A stretch of DNA of 64,000 nucleotides from Siphlonurus alternatus (lineage: Eukaryota; Arthropoda; Insecta; Ephemeroptera; Siphlonuridae). Shown piece by piece: positions 10,857 to 26,756 of the stretch (the stretch's first letter is position 1; each line of letters begins with the position of its first letter). A program made the position numbers and the translations under genes. The notes below the pieces were generated by a model, which worked only from the letters and a program-made list of their open reading frames with translations, searched no databases and was not told where the DNA came from. The stretch covers positions 31,441,969 to 31,505,968 of the forward strand of contig OX463778.1 in NCBI GenBank assembly GCA_949825025.1, written 5' to 3'.

Positions 10857-13800
10857 TAGAATGCATATATTATAATAATATAATAACTAATAACACATAT
10901 ATGCATTTGTGATATCTCTAAGTGTTAATACATAAACTTTATAATAAACCATATAATATTATTATATTCCATTGAACTTGTGATTGTTATTACCTATATA
11001 TTTTTAAAAATTATGTATCGGATCGGATTTGATGATGTTAATTAAATGTATTTTATTTATTTATTTATTTTATTTTATTATTTCACCCAAGGTACACACA
11101 GTATTACAAGTAGTGGGGTGGGGGTAGCAAGCAAGGCACTAGAAGCATCATATCACAAGTGGCTGCTAACCTACAAATTTATACCAATGCTATAGCATAG
11201 AATGCTAGAGTCAAAAACAAACAAATTAATTAACTATTTTTAAGAATATAATAATTCTTAAGAGCAGAAGGAAACTGCTTAGCATCACTTTTCTTTACAT
11301 TGCAGGGCAACTTATTCCATTCAGACACAGTCCTTATTAGAAAATAAGTATGTATATGTATATTATAAGGACAGTGGTATTATACAGTACATGTCATATA
11401 AAAAATTGAAAATAAATAAGAGTATAGACTTAAATTAAAGTATCATCCACAAATGCAGCATCACGAAAATAACTATTTAATTAAGTTTGCCTGTTTTCTA
11501 CCGTGCCTTACACCGTGTAAGGAGACAAAGGGGTAGGACTTAAATTTCTGCTGCAGGTAATTACTTAAAAAATATTTAATATAAATTAATATAATTATAA
11601 AAAGTATATGGAATAATCAATGTCATAAGAAGTTTAATGTTAATTTGATTTTTTTTTTTTTTTTTTTTTTTGCAAAAGCAGAGTGTTAAAACTAAATTTA
11701 CAACTTTATAAAACACCTTACACGTAGTTATATATAAATAAAGGTAAGAAGCCACTGAGAGCCGCGAGAGCGCATTCATTGCAGTGCTCGCGCGCTGTAT
11801 TGTGCGTGTTGTATTGTGGCGGGCGGGCAGGCAGAGCGGTCAACTGGCATGTTTCTTGCGCTACGAAGTCGCGTATCTTCTTCATTTTTTAAGCTAAGGA
11901 AAAGTTATCAGCATTTATGAAATTGCAAGGATTTTGTCTTAAACTTTTAAATGAAAAATATTTCTGTATTTATATATATTGACTACGAAATTCACCGTTA
12001 AACTTTTTTTTAACACCAAACTTTTCAGAAAATAATTAATTTAAGGGTTAATTGAAATTAAAATTAAATATATTTTTATATTTTCTTGTAGCAAATATAT
12101 CTGCCTATCATTATATGCATTTACATTGCTTCTATGTAACACGGTTTTGCCACAATATGCAAATTAGTGAGGGTACTATATGCATAACTTTCCATCAAGA
12201 TGGCGGCGAAAGCCCCGGTGGGATTTTGGGGGGCTTTGGATATGTTACTCAGGGCATCGAGTTCTACCGATGCTGAAAAAATCACAAACTTCGGAATTTA
12301 TCCGAGGTCAAAACCTATATTGACTGGCCTAAAAGGTTCATAAGGCCTTTAAAATCTTTTTCTTCAAATATACATAAAATATATACTGAAAGTGGGATGT
12401 TTGGCGCAATGCACTTGCCCGGGTCTCGTCAGATCACCAAAGTCAAGCAATGCCGAGCGTGGTTAGTAGTTGGATGAGTGACCATTTTCAACAAAAAACA
12501 TGTTTCTCACCCAGGGGTAAATCATTGCGCTTTTCCACTGTATGTGGTTCTCCTGGCTTTAGACCATTGCACTTCCGGTTCATTGATAAAAGCTGTAGCG
12601 TCCATCCTGGCTAAGGTTTCCACTTTTCCCTCAGTTACAGGCAAATGCCGGGATTGGTTGGAAGGCCGTGGCCACCCCCATTACAAAAGAGCCCGCGAAA
12701 TGCTCAAGTTAGGGTTTTGGAAGGTTCGGGGTTTTGAAGTAGTGTGTTATTAGTAAGTAGAAGTATCCAATAGGGTTTGATTAAAATATATAGCACTTGC
12801 ACCCATGTCATTCTAAACCTTAATCTGGTTAATATGAATTGCCTATTTTAAATGGAAAGTTGATTTTCTCTAGAAAATTTGCTTGCTTGTTGCAGCGCCG
12901 CCGGTCGTCAGAGGATGAGAAGATGATGCGGAAGTACCTGCAAGAAGGTGACCTTATCAGTGCTGAGGTGATGAATGTGTACCAGGACGGCTCCCTTTCT
13001 CTACACACTCGCAGTCTCAAGTACGGCAAGGTGAGGAAGCTTCAGTGTCATTGATAAATAAGTAAATGCAGAGTGGTACATATTTATTTAAAATTAAAAG
13101 TGTGAAAAATAGAGGAAATATCTTCTTTATCTTCTTTTCTTATGCCCATGTGTTGCCGTTGAAGCCGTTTTACTTTTAGCAAGCCAATAGAGAAACAATT
13201 CTTTCTCTTCTCTCTTCATGTTGCCAAGCAACGAGTCAAGTTCTGTAGTTAATGCAGTACATCTAAATAGATGATCTCTGTCTTGAGGCTCATTTTTACA
13301 TAATTTACAAATATCACTATCTTGGATTTTAATTTTCGTCTGATAGCATTCAAGATAGAATAGAATAGAAAATTGCTTTATTAGATAGTCATAGTCTGTA
13401 TCTAATCTGAATCTAGCAGTGTCTATGAGTCTATTGTAGTTATGAACAATTTAAATATATTGTCCCCCCACACTTAAGTACTTGCTTGTTCTTTCCAGGC
13501 TAAGCTAACTTTTTGTTTCACTGCACTATTAATATGAGCTTAAATTGAATTGATAGATAAACTTGTTGTTGGCTGTATCATCTTGCTGCCCATCTTGGCT
13601 AAGTAGTCTGCTTGTTCGTTACCGTGAATATTATATTACAATGAGCTGGTATCTACTGTAAAACTGTTTTTATGTGGTGATCTTGGATTAGCTTTTTACA
13701 TTCATTTACTTTATGATCTTGAGAATCTGGAGAGGCTATTGCCTGGAGGAAATACGTAGATGAAATATGATACCCGGAATTTCTTCAGTTTTGATGCAGA

Positions 13801-15767
13801 GACGCAAGTTAAAAAGTTAAACTGAAGATCAACCTAAATTTAAAATGTGAAAATTATACGCAAATTGTCAATTCTACGAATTAACTTTCATAGTTGGTAG
13901 CATTTTTGGAAAAAAAGACGCTATTTTTTTATGTTATTTGCTTCCCACCAATGATATTAAATATTTGATTATTTGATACTACAGCTGGCCCAAGGAGTGT
14001 TGGTAAAAGTGTTCCCATCGCTTGTGATGCGACGTAAGAACCACTTTCACAGCCTTCCGTGTGGTGCTGGTGTAATTCTTGGCAACAATGGATTCGTGTG
14101 GGTGTGTCCCACGAGCGGGCTGGACCAGCAGGAGGAAGGCGGCATCGGAGGCTTCACTCAAGACCTTGAGAAGGTAAAACATTAAAAAACATTGTGTTAT
14201 TACTGTTACTAGTCTTAGTAAGTCTTGGAGAGTTTCAAGATTTTTAAAATCTTTTACTGTTGTCACATTTAGTTTTTATTTTTTTATTTTTATTTAAGGT
14301 CTTGTATATTCAAGAGCTATATATGTTACTGTGAAGGTGACTGCAGACTTAATGTTATTTAGATGTTTTTTAATGATATGTGTAAAACTAGAAGTCATGT
14401 CACAACTGGTGGAACTAACACACATACAGTTGGTTCACCACAGTTGTTTTAAGGAATGTGGGACTTATGTTACAGGAAGTGGTGAGGGCAGATCGTGAGG
14501 TCATAGGACGACTCCGTAACTGCATCCTTGCCCTGGCAGCCTCCAAAATGCTCCTCTATGATTCCTCTATTATGTACTCCTTCGAGGAGTCCATGAAGTA
14601 CTCGGTGAGTACACTAAAATCAAACTACATGACTAGAATTCTGAAGTTTCAATTGTATGACTACCGCCCTTGAAAACGTTCCCTGCAAAGATTTGGTTGT
14701 AGCGCCAATATATAGTAGGTTTTGCCATCTATTACTGAGGGAAATTTTCCAAGGCTAGGCATGTACCTAACAAGAAAATTTTTGCAGGAAACATGAACCT
14801 ATTTATTACTTTGTGGTTTCTTTTTATATATTTTTTGTTGAGATTTTCAATGGACAAGAAGCTCAAATTTTTTACTACTTCAATCAAAAGAGGAGGTTGA
14901 AAAATACACCTGTGAATTTTATGCGATTTTTATCTGTACTGCATCATGTCTAAAATAGGGATCCAAAGAAGTCAATTAACCTGGAGGCGGCGCCCGTGAC
15001 GCCTATGATGTCATTGAACTGTCCGGTCAAACAAACGATCGACTTTATAATGCTTCTAAACAACCACGTTGCTATGGAAACATTTTTAATAATATTTATG
15101 GATACAAACAACAGTTAATTTATTGTTTACAAGCGTTGTATAGATGATCGTTTGTTTGACCTGACAGTTCAATGACGTCATAGGCGTCACGGGCACCACC
15201 TCCAGGTTAATTGACTTCTTTGGTCTCTATTTTAGGCATGATGCAGTACAGATAAAAATTGCATAAAATTCACAGGTGTATTTTTCGACCTCGTCTTTCG
15301 ATTGAAGCAATAAAAAAAAATGATGCTACTTGTATAAATGTTCTTAAAATACATTATACATGGATTATGTGGTCTACTGTACAGGTACATATTCATTATT
15401 AACCCTAACATTTCCATTCTGTCTTTATGCTGAAATATAAGTAAATTATACACACTAAGAACAATTTTCATAATTTTATTATACTCTTAAAAAGCATCCT
15501 TTACCATTCTGTGTTTTTCATCTATTGATTTCAATTACTGCAAGCTTGTTTTGTTTTCCAGAAGATAAAAATATTTAAATTATTATGGATGTACTCTTGA
15601 GATTGAGGCAAGAGCAGAACATAATTAAGTTTAATTAAGTTTCATTACAAAGCAATGAGAGTGCACATTGACTTATTGTGCAGGTCACTGAGCTGCTGCA
15701 ACAGGAGGCCATGTTTGATGTTGCACACCTCACACAACGCAGGCTGCAGATGGTGGCCCTTGAATGA
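7125..15767 (+). CDS. EXOSC2: Exosome complex component Rrp4 (6 exons, 299 aa)
   Basis: Coding exons: 7125-7249, 7433-7670, 12896-13030, 13985-14173, 14476-14604, 15684-15767. All GT-AG, frame kept throughout. The protein is the Rrp4 cap subunit of the RNA exosome, which binds RNA over the central channel for 3'-5' decay and processing in nucleus and cytoplasm. Hallmarks in order: the N-terminal PGEIISTSSGFMRGHGTY segment (about 32-47), the S1 domain (IGDVVVGRITEVQQKRWKVD through VLLLSSVNLPGGE and SLHTRSLKYGK), and the KH-like region with HFHSLPCGAGVILGNNGFVW. Human RRP4 is 293 aa, so the model looks full length. Intron 2 is 5.2 kb and filled with nested transposons. The 5' leader (7033-7110) is GC-rich with imperfect CCCGGCAATC repeats. 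Confidence 0.96.
9408..9774. mobile_element. Pal-B TTAA palindromic MITE, copy 1
   Basis: Bounded by TTAA with inverted ends AAGGGTGAGGTAACG and CGTTACCTTCCCCTT. Long arms contain ATGTTCTCCTCTACAT and its complement. Other copies are at 16769-17123, 46965-47160 (partial) and 57479-57885. This copy sits inside the 3.6-kb inverted-repeat element, giving a third level of nesting in one intron. Confidence 0.85.
11044..11345 (-). mobile_element. LINE 3' end (ORF2 C-terminus and tail)
   Basis: The minus strand reads RTVSEWNKLPCNVKKSDAKQ followed by FPSALKNYYILKNS and a stop, the usual C-terminal block of CR1/L2-like LINE reverse transcriptases. An untranslated stretch follows and ends in AAATAAATAAATAAA-type repeats at 11044-11085, a typical LINE tail. 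Only the 3' end is present. Confidence 0.65.
12405..12770 (+). mobile_element. SINE with a 5S rRNA-derived head
   Basis: Bases about 12417-12482 (GCCCGGGTCTCGTCAGATCA, then GTGGTTAGTAGTTGGATGAG and TGACC) follow the middle of animal 5S rRNA, which contains GCCCGATCTCGTCTGATC and TGGTTAGTACTTGGATGGGA. That region holds the internal pol III promoter. The body then shows CTGGCTAAGGTTTCCAC and GGCAAATGCCGGGATTGG, shared with the tRNA-headed SINE at 25904-26274. It is a retroposed SINE3-type element, not a functional 5S gene. Confidence 0.8.
13117..13740 (-). mobile_element. Decayed RNase H-bearing non-LTR retrotransposon, C-terminal part
   Basis: The minus strand reads GNEQADYLAKMGSKMIQPTT (an RNase H end block), a diverged stretch with stops, then QDSDICKLCKNEPQDRDHLF and RCTALTTELDSLLGNM. 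The CKLC...H....C spacing is the C-terminal zinc knuckle of I/R1-type elements. The frame is broken by stops and shifts, so it is a relic in EXOSC2 intron 3. Confidence 0.65.
14873..15318. repeat. Palindromic foldback element in EXOSC2 intron 5
   Basis: Left arm: CTTCAATCAAAAGAGGAGG, AAAATACACCTGTGAATTTT and the GAAGTCAATTAACCTGGAGG block. The right arm mirrors it with CCTCCAGGTTAATTGACTTC and CACAGGTGTATTTTTCGACC. Arms are about 180-200 bases around a loop near 15085. The right arm contains TGACGTCA (15173-15180), and the left arm has the near match TGATGTCA. Non-coding MITE-like hairpin. Confidence 0.8.
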
Positions 15768-16017
15768 AGACCTTGCTCGGTAGCAGCAGGGAATTTACCC
15801 GGGGAAATACACATTCTTTGTCTGGGCTTTGTTTTGGGCTGACATAGAGTAGACAAGCGTGACTGCTTACTTGCTTGGTCTCAATAACTCCTAAGCTAAC
15901 ACTTTTTTTATTGTAAAAATAGTTATTTATGTATAACTTTGTTCTTGAAAAATACAGCCATAAAATCATTTTTTAAAACCTTGTTATTGATTATTTTTAT
16001 GTCTGATTAAAGCTTAC

Positions 16018-16023
16018 AATAAA
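16018..16023 (+). promoter_or_regulatory. EXOSC2 polyadenylation signal
   Basis: AATAAA 251 bases after the EXOSC2 stop codon, followed at once by an A tract. The position fits the end of the transcript. Confidence 0.55.
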
Positions 16024-16768
16024 AAAAAAAAGAAACAAAGACAAAGATGCAGTAACTGAGGGCCAACCCGGCCAACCAATATATAATAATAATATTAATA
16101 AATTAAATGATAATTAAAAATAAAATTGCCTTGGACATCGACGTCTGAGGTAATCATGCTTTTATGCTTTTGGCTTACCACACAAGGGATATGGTGCCAT
16201 CATTGTCATGTTATATGTGAATGAAGATAAAATTATATAATATTAATTAATATGCTTGCTAGCTTATATAACCATTAAAAAATGAATTTGTTGCTAATGT
16301 GTGGTGGGAACGTGACAATTAAGCTAGTGTGTATTTATTTTTTTTTTTTTTTTGCTTCAAATTTATACAGTATAACAACAGATCTTATATAGATTACGCT
16401 GAGATAATAATATTATAATATATTAGTACTTATATCATGCAAATATAAAACAATGTATGTTAATTGGCTCAAATGCTGAATGGAATATTTTAGCTTTGTT
16501 AACTATATACTTAATATATTAATTTATATGATGTATAAACCAAGTTTTATAAAATTGCATGTACACGTGCAAATTGACATTATTTTGCTGTCTCCTGCGC
16601 ACAGTACAATATATCAGTATATATGATGTATAGCTCGTATATGCGCGGTGTAGCTGGTTCAGGCGTCAATCCAGGAAAAGAAAATCATGGTGGGGGGGGG
16701 GGGGGGGGAGGCTGATGCCTTCATAAGGCCAATGTTAAAAAAATAGAGTAGGATAAATACTGTCTATA
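16024..16768. other. Intergenic DNA after EXOSC2
   Basis: AT-rich DNA with a poly-T run near 16338 and a run of about 18 G at 16690-16708. The latter lies beside CAGGCGTCAATCCAGG, a degraded end of the G-rich hAT-like family seen at 20236-20428. No gene seen. Confidence 0.5.
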
Positions 16769-17123
16769 TTAAGGGTAAGGTAACGCCACCAATGTTAAAA
16801 AAAATCCCTCTCACAAAAATTCTGAAAAAGATTTAAAATGTTCTCCTCTACACCCCCTATCAGTAGCTAAAATATCAGGTATACAAATACGATCTAGTTT
16901 TTGAGTTATGAATTTTTAAAGTTGACCAATTTAACATGGGAGTTTCATTTCTCCATGTTAAAGTAGTCAACTTTAAAATTTTATAACTCAAAAACTAGAT
17001 TGTATTTGTATACCTGATATTTTAGGTACTGATAGGGGGTATAGAGGAGAACATTTTAAATTTTTTTCAGAATTTTTGTGAGAGGGATTTTTTTTAACAT
17101 TGGTGGCGTTACCTTACCCTTAA
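16769..17123. mobile_element. Pal-B TTAA palindromic MITE, copy 2
   Basis: TTAA at both ends (16769-16772 and 17120-17123) with inverted ends AAGGGTAAGGTAACGCCACC and GGTGGCGTTACCTTACCCTT. It is palindromic almost to the centre near 16950. This is the cleanest copy of the family in the window (355 bases). Confidence 0.9.
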
Positions 17124-17149
17124 TTGCTCATGTTAAATCCAACATTTCA

Positions 17150-17480
17150 GGGGGGAGGGCTATAGGGGGTATAGTCCCCCTCCTCCCTGAAATGTAGGGT
17201 CTCTGCTGAACACTCAGAGACCCTACAGAGACCTCCGTGACATATGGCATATGGCCAGGAATTTGATCAGAGCTTCACTGTAACTGAGAGTGACGGCGCT
17301 GCTAAATGTTCGGCAAGGTCCGGTAAACTCCATTTCTTGATGGCTGTGCAGCCAGCGAGAACCGGGCCGTGCTGCTGCGATTCAGTAGCGCCGCCACTTT
17401 CAGTTACAGTGAAGCTCAGCCAAGCTGGTCAAATTTCTGACCATAAGACACGGAGGTCTTTGTAAAGTCTCTGTGCTGAA
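17150..17480. repeat. Pal-C palindromic element, copy 1
   Basis: Contains GAATTTGATCAGAGCTTCAC, ACTGAGAGTGACGGCGCTGC and the mirrored GCGCCGCCACTTTCAGTTAC. Flanking blocks read ACCCTACAGAGACCTCCGTG and AGACACGGAGGTCTTTGTAA. The same set of blocks recurs at about 41740-42110. Confidence 0.65.
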
Positions 17481-19344
17481 CCAGAGCGAACTTGAGTAGA
17501 AGGCCACAACACGACCGCGCCCACTTTTCAATAGCCGTCCTACTGAGCAGCAGGTTTGCGTGTAATCAAATGGGAGAGGGCTTAACTTTGGTCGCGGTTT
17601 ACGACAATTACGCTGTATGCTAGAGTTTTCAAAATGAAACAAGTTTAACTCTAATATAGTTTAATCTTACTGGACAACCTTTTTTTTCACGCAAAAACAA
17701 TATTAATACACTTAAATTAAACTTTTATGAACCCGACTTCTGCTACATCTGCGCATGCGCCGGCATGCGCGAAGTAATAAAAGTCAGTTTACTGGCGATG
17801 ACGTCATATGAACATTGAAAGCCTCTCTTCATAGCGAGTGACTTTCACTTTACTTAATTGCATTTTCTATACTTTGTATATATCAAGTAAAGTTATTTAC
17901 TACATCGAAAATAATGTATGAAAGTTGATTCAAGTACTTTTGTATTTTCAATATTTCGTGACGTCATGATACATTACTAAAGCTTGGAAGATAGAACCAA
18001 GTTCCCGCCCTAACTTTACCGTCTTATATCTCAAGAAGTATGATATTTATGAACTAAATAAAATAATTAGCAAACGGGAGACTACATTGAAGTATTATTG
18101 CACTACAAGACATCTTCATTAATATCAAGTAAATATTTAAAAAAAAATATTTCCTCCCGATTACATTGCATGTTATTTTTTAAATTCCGGACGGCTAATG
18201 TCTCGACAGATGACGATCGCGCCGGCTGGGTTTTGGCCTCCTACTCAAGTACGCTCTGGCTGAACACTGCTGCAACATTTTTTAAGTTTGGCGCTTTTTT
18301 TTTCCTATCATTTATGTCGTTTATGTTCATATTTTGCTTCTCATTTGTTACTTTCAAGACTTCGAGATAAAGCCGGCTGCCTCATTTTTAATTTTTATTA
18401 ATTAATGTCATTTACAGTAATGACCACTTGAGTGAAGAAGATATTGACGTGTTAAACTGGAAATCGATTAGTATTACATCAGTTTGCAAAAGTGTTAGTG
18501 GCAAATTCTAACAGGTAAAATATTTGATCAAAATAAGGTTAAGTCTTCCATGCAAACAACACGTCTGTCCAATGTTTGCTAGGGGACTAGAAAAAGCTAG
18601 AAAAAATTAAATACTGTATACAGTAATTATCAAATTATCATTAATAATTTTCATCCTTCATGCATTTGCATGGTGAAAGCATTAAAATATGCATACGTAG
18701 AGGCTTGTTTGGAAACTAAAACTGTTTCCTAATCCATTCATGGACCCTTCATTTGTGGTTTTTGCATGCATGTATGCAAGTATGCATACAGTATATTATG
18801 CGTATATACTGTATAATTAAGTAATAAGTGCATATCACACCGTATGCATGTTGTAATTATTTATAATTATTCATCATACAGGACAGTATGCATCAGGGGC
18901 AGATCCAACATCCAACTCGCGGCTCTGGGGGGGCGGGCGTTGCCCTATCCCATAATGTTAAATTTTGGAGTGGAGGGGGGGTGACGGGGGGAACTACCTT
19001 CAATGTGTTTTGGGCCCTTCGTTTTTAGGGGGGGGGGATCGCCCCCATCGTCTTACCCTCCCCTAGCTCCCCCCCCTCTGGATCCACACCTGGTACAGTG
19101 TGCATTATAGGTGTGATATGATATATTATATTATCATATTCCTCAACAAAATCTTGGTATGCATATACAAAATATGAAAGAACGTTGATGTAGGCATGTA
19201 GTTGAAGTCGCACAGGACCCCGTATGCATTCACAATGTTACAATACATTATGCATTATAGGTGCCCAATTATTGCTGAACAAAGACAGTAATTTTATTTT
19301 TGCTATTTTTTATATATAGGGTGTGTTTGATTGCAGACAACAAG
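17481..19344. other. ERLIN upstream region with inverted repeats and probable promoter
   Basis: Imperfect inverted repeats link about 17485-17530 (CCAGAGCGAACTTGAGTAGA) with about 18205-18265. TGACGTCA occurs at 17799-17806 and 17959-17966, and TGCGCATGCGC near 17750. A candidate 5' UTR exon ends at 18515 (TTCTAACAG before GTAAAA), which would splice to the acceptor at 19336 just before the ERLIN start. This is suggested by splice-like signals only. A G-rich hAT-like MITE lies at about 18894-19094. Confidence 0.4.
18894..19094. mobile_element. G-rich hAT-like MITE
   Basis: Begins CAGGGGCAGATCCAAC and ends CTGGATCCACACCTG, with G runs and matching C runs inside. It belongs with the better-preserved copies at 20236-20428 and 27052-27221. 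I could not see a perfect target duplication. Confidence 0.6.
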
Positions 19345-23736
<4,392 letters not shown>

Positions 23737-24300
23737 TGGCAACCACTGCTGGCTGGACCTGATGGGACGTTCATCCATCATCGTTTGTGTGTGCCTTTCA
23801 TCTCATTTTTTTTTTTTAGTTTTCATCACACAACAAAATGAAGAAGAAGAAGAATGGCACTTTGGAGTGTTTGTGAAATTTTGTATTTTAATTTCTTGTT
23901 GCCTAATTTACCCTTTATTAGCAGTGCAAAAAAGTTAATTGCACTGTAAATGTGTTCTAAATCATTGTCTCGTGAATGTTTTTTCAAAATTTTTATTTAA
24001 GGGGTTCCTTCCTTGTCTCTTTAATTATTCCTTCTGTGTTGATTTCATTATGAACTGCCAAACTGTGTACAATTGCCCCATAGCGTACCATACTATTGGT
24101 ATTATTGTAGTAAAATTTTAACTGCGTTTTTTCTGAAAATTAAAACAATAATTCATAAAAAATATAAGCGCAACCTCTACCATTTATTAAAGAAAATAAT
24201 AAAAATAACACAAGTCACAACAAAACACAAGGTAAAAATAATAATTTTGTTATAAAATAGCAAGGGGAACATTTCTTTGGGCTAACAAAATTGTAAATCG
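23737..24300. other. ERLIN 3' UTR and downstream DNA
   Basis: No further gene. An AATAAA at 24198-24203 lies 461 bases after the stop and could be the poly(A) signal, but the area is AT-rich and the choice is uncertain. Confidence 0.4.
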
Positions 24301-25014
24301 TTAAAGGCCTCATGAACCTTTGTACAATATTAAGCACACGGTAAGCTTTGCTTCAGTGTGATTCGGCTGCATAAAATTTTTTGTTTCAGCAGCACAAATA
24401 TCAGAGATAATAGCCGATGAAAAGGAACCTGTGACGTCACTCACGCTCATTCAGCGGCGACAATATAGGGAAATCCCTGCAAAAGATAGGTTCACTCCCG
24501 CTGCAACCACGGCCACAATTTGACTTCTGGAATTTTGAAACTTTACCAGGGCAGTCTTGATAGTATTTGTCAAATAGTCTAAAAGATTTTTTTTGATGAC
24601 ATTCATACAAACCGAGTTATTGCGGTAGAAAGAGGAGCAAAAATGTTGTATAGGAAAACAATGTTAAATTTTTAGCTTATCTTGCTACCGCAATAACTCA
24701 GTCTGTACACACGCCACCAAAAAAAAAATCCTTTCAGTCTATTTGACAAATATTATCAAGACTGCCCTGGTAAAGTTTCAAAATTCCAGAAGTAAAATTG
24801 TGGCCGTGGTTGCAGCGGGAGTGAACCTATCTTTTGCAGGGATTTCCCTACATTGTCGCCGCTGAATGAGCGTGAGTGACGTCACAGGTGCTTCTTCATC
24901 GCCTATTATCTCTGATATTTGTGCTACTGAAACAAAAAAAATATGCAACCGAATCACACTGAAGCAAAGCTAACCGTGTACTTAATACTGTGAAAAGGTT
25001 CAGAAGGCCTTTAA
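24301..25014. mobile_element. Pal-A TTAA palindromic MITE, copy 2 (intact)
   Basis: A 714-base foldback bounded by TTAA. The ends are AAAGGCCTCATGAACC and GGTTCAGAAGGCCTTT. Each arm is about 350 bases, with TGACGTCA in both (24432-24439 and 24877-24884). It closely matches copy 1 in EXOSC2 intron 2 across its full length. Its ends define where copy 1 was interrupted. Confidence 0.92.
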
Positions 25015-25903
25015 GTAACCCAAAGACTGGTATATTATGTGTTATAACTATTACTAAATAGCCAAACAAGAAGTTGAATAGTCACATTAATAAGTGCATA
25101 TAATTTTATTTAATTTGTAAACTCGATGTATGATCAGAAATTAATTAAATTTTTTTATGACTGAAATCATAAATGTTATGCTGTACATTACAAGTATGAA
25201 ACCCCCAATATTTTTCTTTTAAAACACAGCCCAACATGCCTCAAAATTTCTGGAAGTGGTGTAAATGACATAGTTCTGCTTTTATTTAACTCTCAATCGG
25301 AAGCAGGAATTGGTAGAAAATGCGTTTTTTCCGGAATTTTCAGGCTTGTTGGTAGAAAAAAAATTGTGTAGGAAAGCAAAAAAAAAAAAAAAAAAAAAGA
25401 AAAGAATAGTACTGTGATGATAATAATAATAATAATAAAATGCTGGGGATTAAAAAAAAATATTAATAAAATATTGAATGAATGATTAATTATCTACTTA
25501 CGAACAGCAACATAGTAAACACTACAATACCGGAACCAAGGATGGTTGACCTCTTGACCGGAACTTAATTAATTGAATAATATATATTTTTTTTAACTTC
25601 CATTTTGCACAGATATCAGCTTATCAAACTGTCAGGTTTATGTAAGTGTCATAAAATGTTAACAAGAAGTAGACGTACGTAATGCAAAATTTAACCTTCA
25701 TTTTGATTCTCATAGAGCCAAAGTATTCTTTATTAAAGCTCTGACTTAATTTGGATTTTTTTTTCTGGAAAACCTAATGGGATATGAAATTTTTCAGAAC
25801 TTTGGTTCCATAGGGAGGAGCACCATAACTATTTTTAGAAAGTGCTAACTCAGAAATGTTGGAAAAACGAACATGTCGTTGGCCACCTTAATAATAAATT
25901 ACC
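25015..25903. other. Intergenic DNA
   Basis: AT-rich DNA with a poly-A run near 25378-25399 and an (ATA)n run near 25421-25438. No gene seen. Confidence 0.5.
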
Positions 25904-26274
25904 GGGCACTTGACGCAGTGGTATATATATACGCCTCTGATTCGTAATCAGATGGTCGATCGTGAGTTTGATCCCAGCCATGCACCGCCAAACTTTTCAC
26001 AAGTGGCGGTTGCTGAGGAACACCCACTCGTGCATCCGGGAGGTGATTGATGGCATCCTCCATCAATTGCCGACCATCCTGACTGAGGTTTCCATGGTTT
26101 CCTCAGTTACAACCATGCGAATGCTGGGATGGATTGCTTAGGCCATGGCCGCCCCGGTTTGGAAGGGACCCACAAAAGTAGGGTCTAAGAAGAGCCGGGA
26201 GGTTAAATTCAGTCACTTAATTGTGGCCAGTACCCTCTACTATAATAGGGTTCAGTTGAGGAAAAAAATAAATA
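25904..26274 (+). mobile_element. tRNA-headed SINE with 11-bp target duplication
   Basis: The head reads ACGCAGTGGTATATATATAC (box A-like) and CGATCGTGAGTTTGATCCC (box B-like). The body carries CTGACTGAGGTTTCCATGG, TTTCCTCAGTTACAACC and GCGAATGCTGGGATGG, the block shared with the 5S-headed SINE. The 3' end is an AATA-type tail. Identical flanks AATAAATTACC lie at 25893-25903 and 26275-26285. Confidence 0.85.
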
Positions 26275-26756
26275 AATAAATTACCAGTTACAACCAGACC
26301 GAGGGATAGGGTACCCATTACTTGTCCTATTACCCGCCCGCCTCAAGCTTAACATTACTACCATTACCAGCCATTAGTTGTCTGCATTATTATGTATCAT
26401 ATAGCCCTCTGGTGCAGAGGGCTATAATGTATGTATATAAAAAAAAATCAGGGATAAAATTTCAATGCCCGCGCCAAACACGTACGCGATGTGATGATCG
26501 CTTGTTTGAAAGAAAAATAATACTGAAAAAAGTGTCAGCTGACTGGAGTACGTGACTGCAACTTCTTGAATCTTGAACCAACAAACAACAGGATTGACTA
26601 TTCTATTAATTAACTCTACGACTTGAACAAGTAGGCGGAAAACGGCCGGATATTTTCCATTTTTTCTTGATAGATTGAGTACAATAATTTGAGATCGTGT
26701 GATTATTGTGATAATTATAAAAATAGCGTGATTTAGAGGATAGCTAGCTGTTAACG

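Larger units (their letters stand above)
8707..12331. mobile_element. 3.6-kb long-terminal-inverted-repeat element nested in Pal-A
   Basis: Termini are TAGGCCAGTCAATATAGGT and its reverse complement. The inverted arms are long: about 8707-9302 and 11749-12331 (roughly 590 bases). They are nearly identical, to the point that both contain the same short 74-codon frame in opposite orientation. The flanking Pal-A sequence overlaps by 3-4 A bases, a short target duplication. The interior carries a Pal-B MITE (9408-9774), a minus-strand LINE 3' end (11044-11345) and AT-rich filler. I find no transposase, so this is a non-autonomous element of unassigned superfamily. Confidence 0.85.
8016..12352. 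mobile_element. Pal-A TTAA palindromic MITE, copy 1, split by a later insertion
   Basis: The element starts TTAAAGGCCTTATGAACC at 8016 and ends GGTTCATAAGGCCTTTAA at 12352, with TTAA at both ends. Bases 8707-12331 are a separate inserted element. Removing it leaves 712 bases, matching the uninterrupted 714-base copy at 24301-25014. Each half is roughly the reverse complement of the other, so the element is a foldback. Both stems contain TGACGTCA (8147-8154 and 8586-8593). TTAA flanks suggest piggyBac-type mobilisation. It is in EXOSC2 intron 2. Confidence 0.9.

Noticed and set aside
8773..12276. Two identical 74-codon frames (8773-8997 minus, 12052-12276 plus)
   Set aside because: They are mirror images in the two inverted arms of one element. 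No domain is recognisable, and the symmetry alone explains the duplication.
12417..12482. Functional 5S rRNA gene
   Set aside because: Only the central part resembles 5S rRNA; it is diverged and followed by a SINE body.
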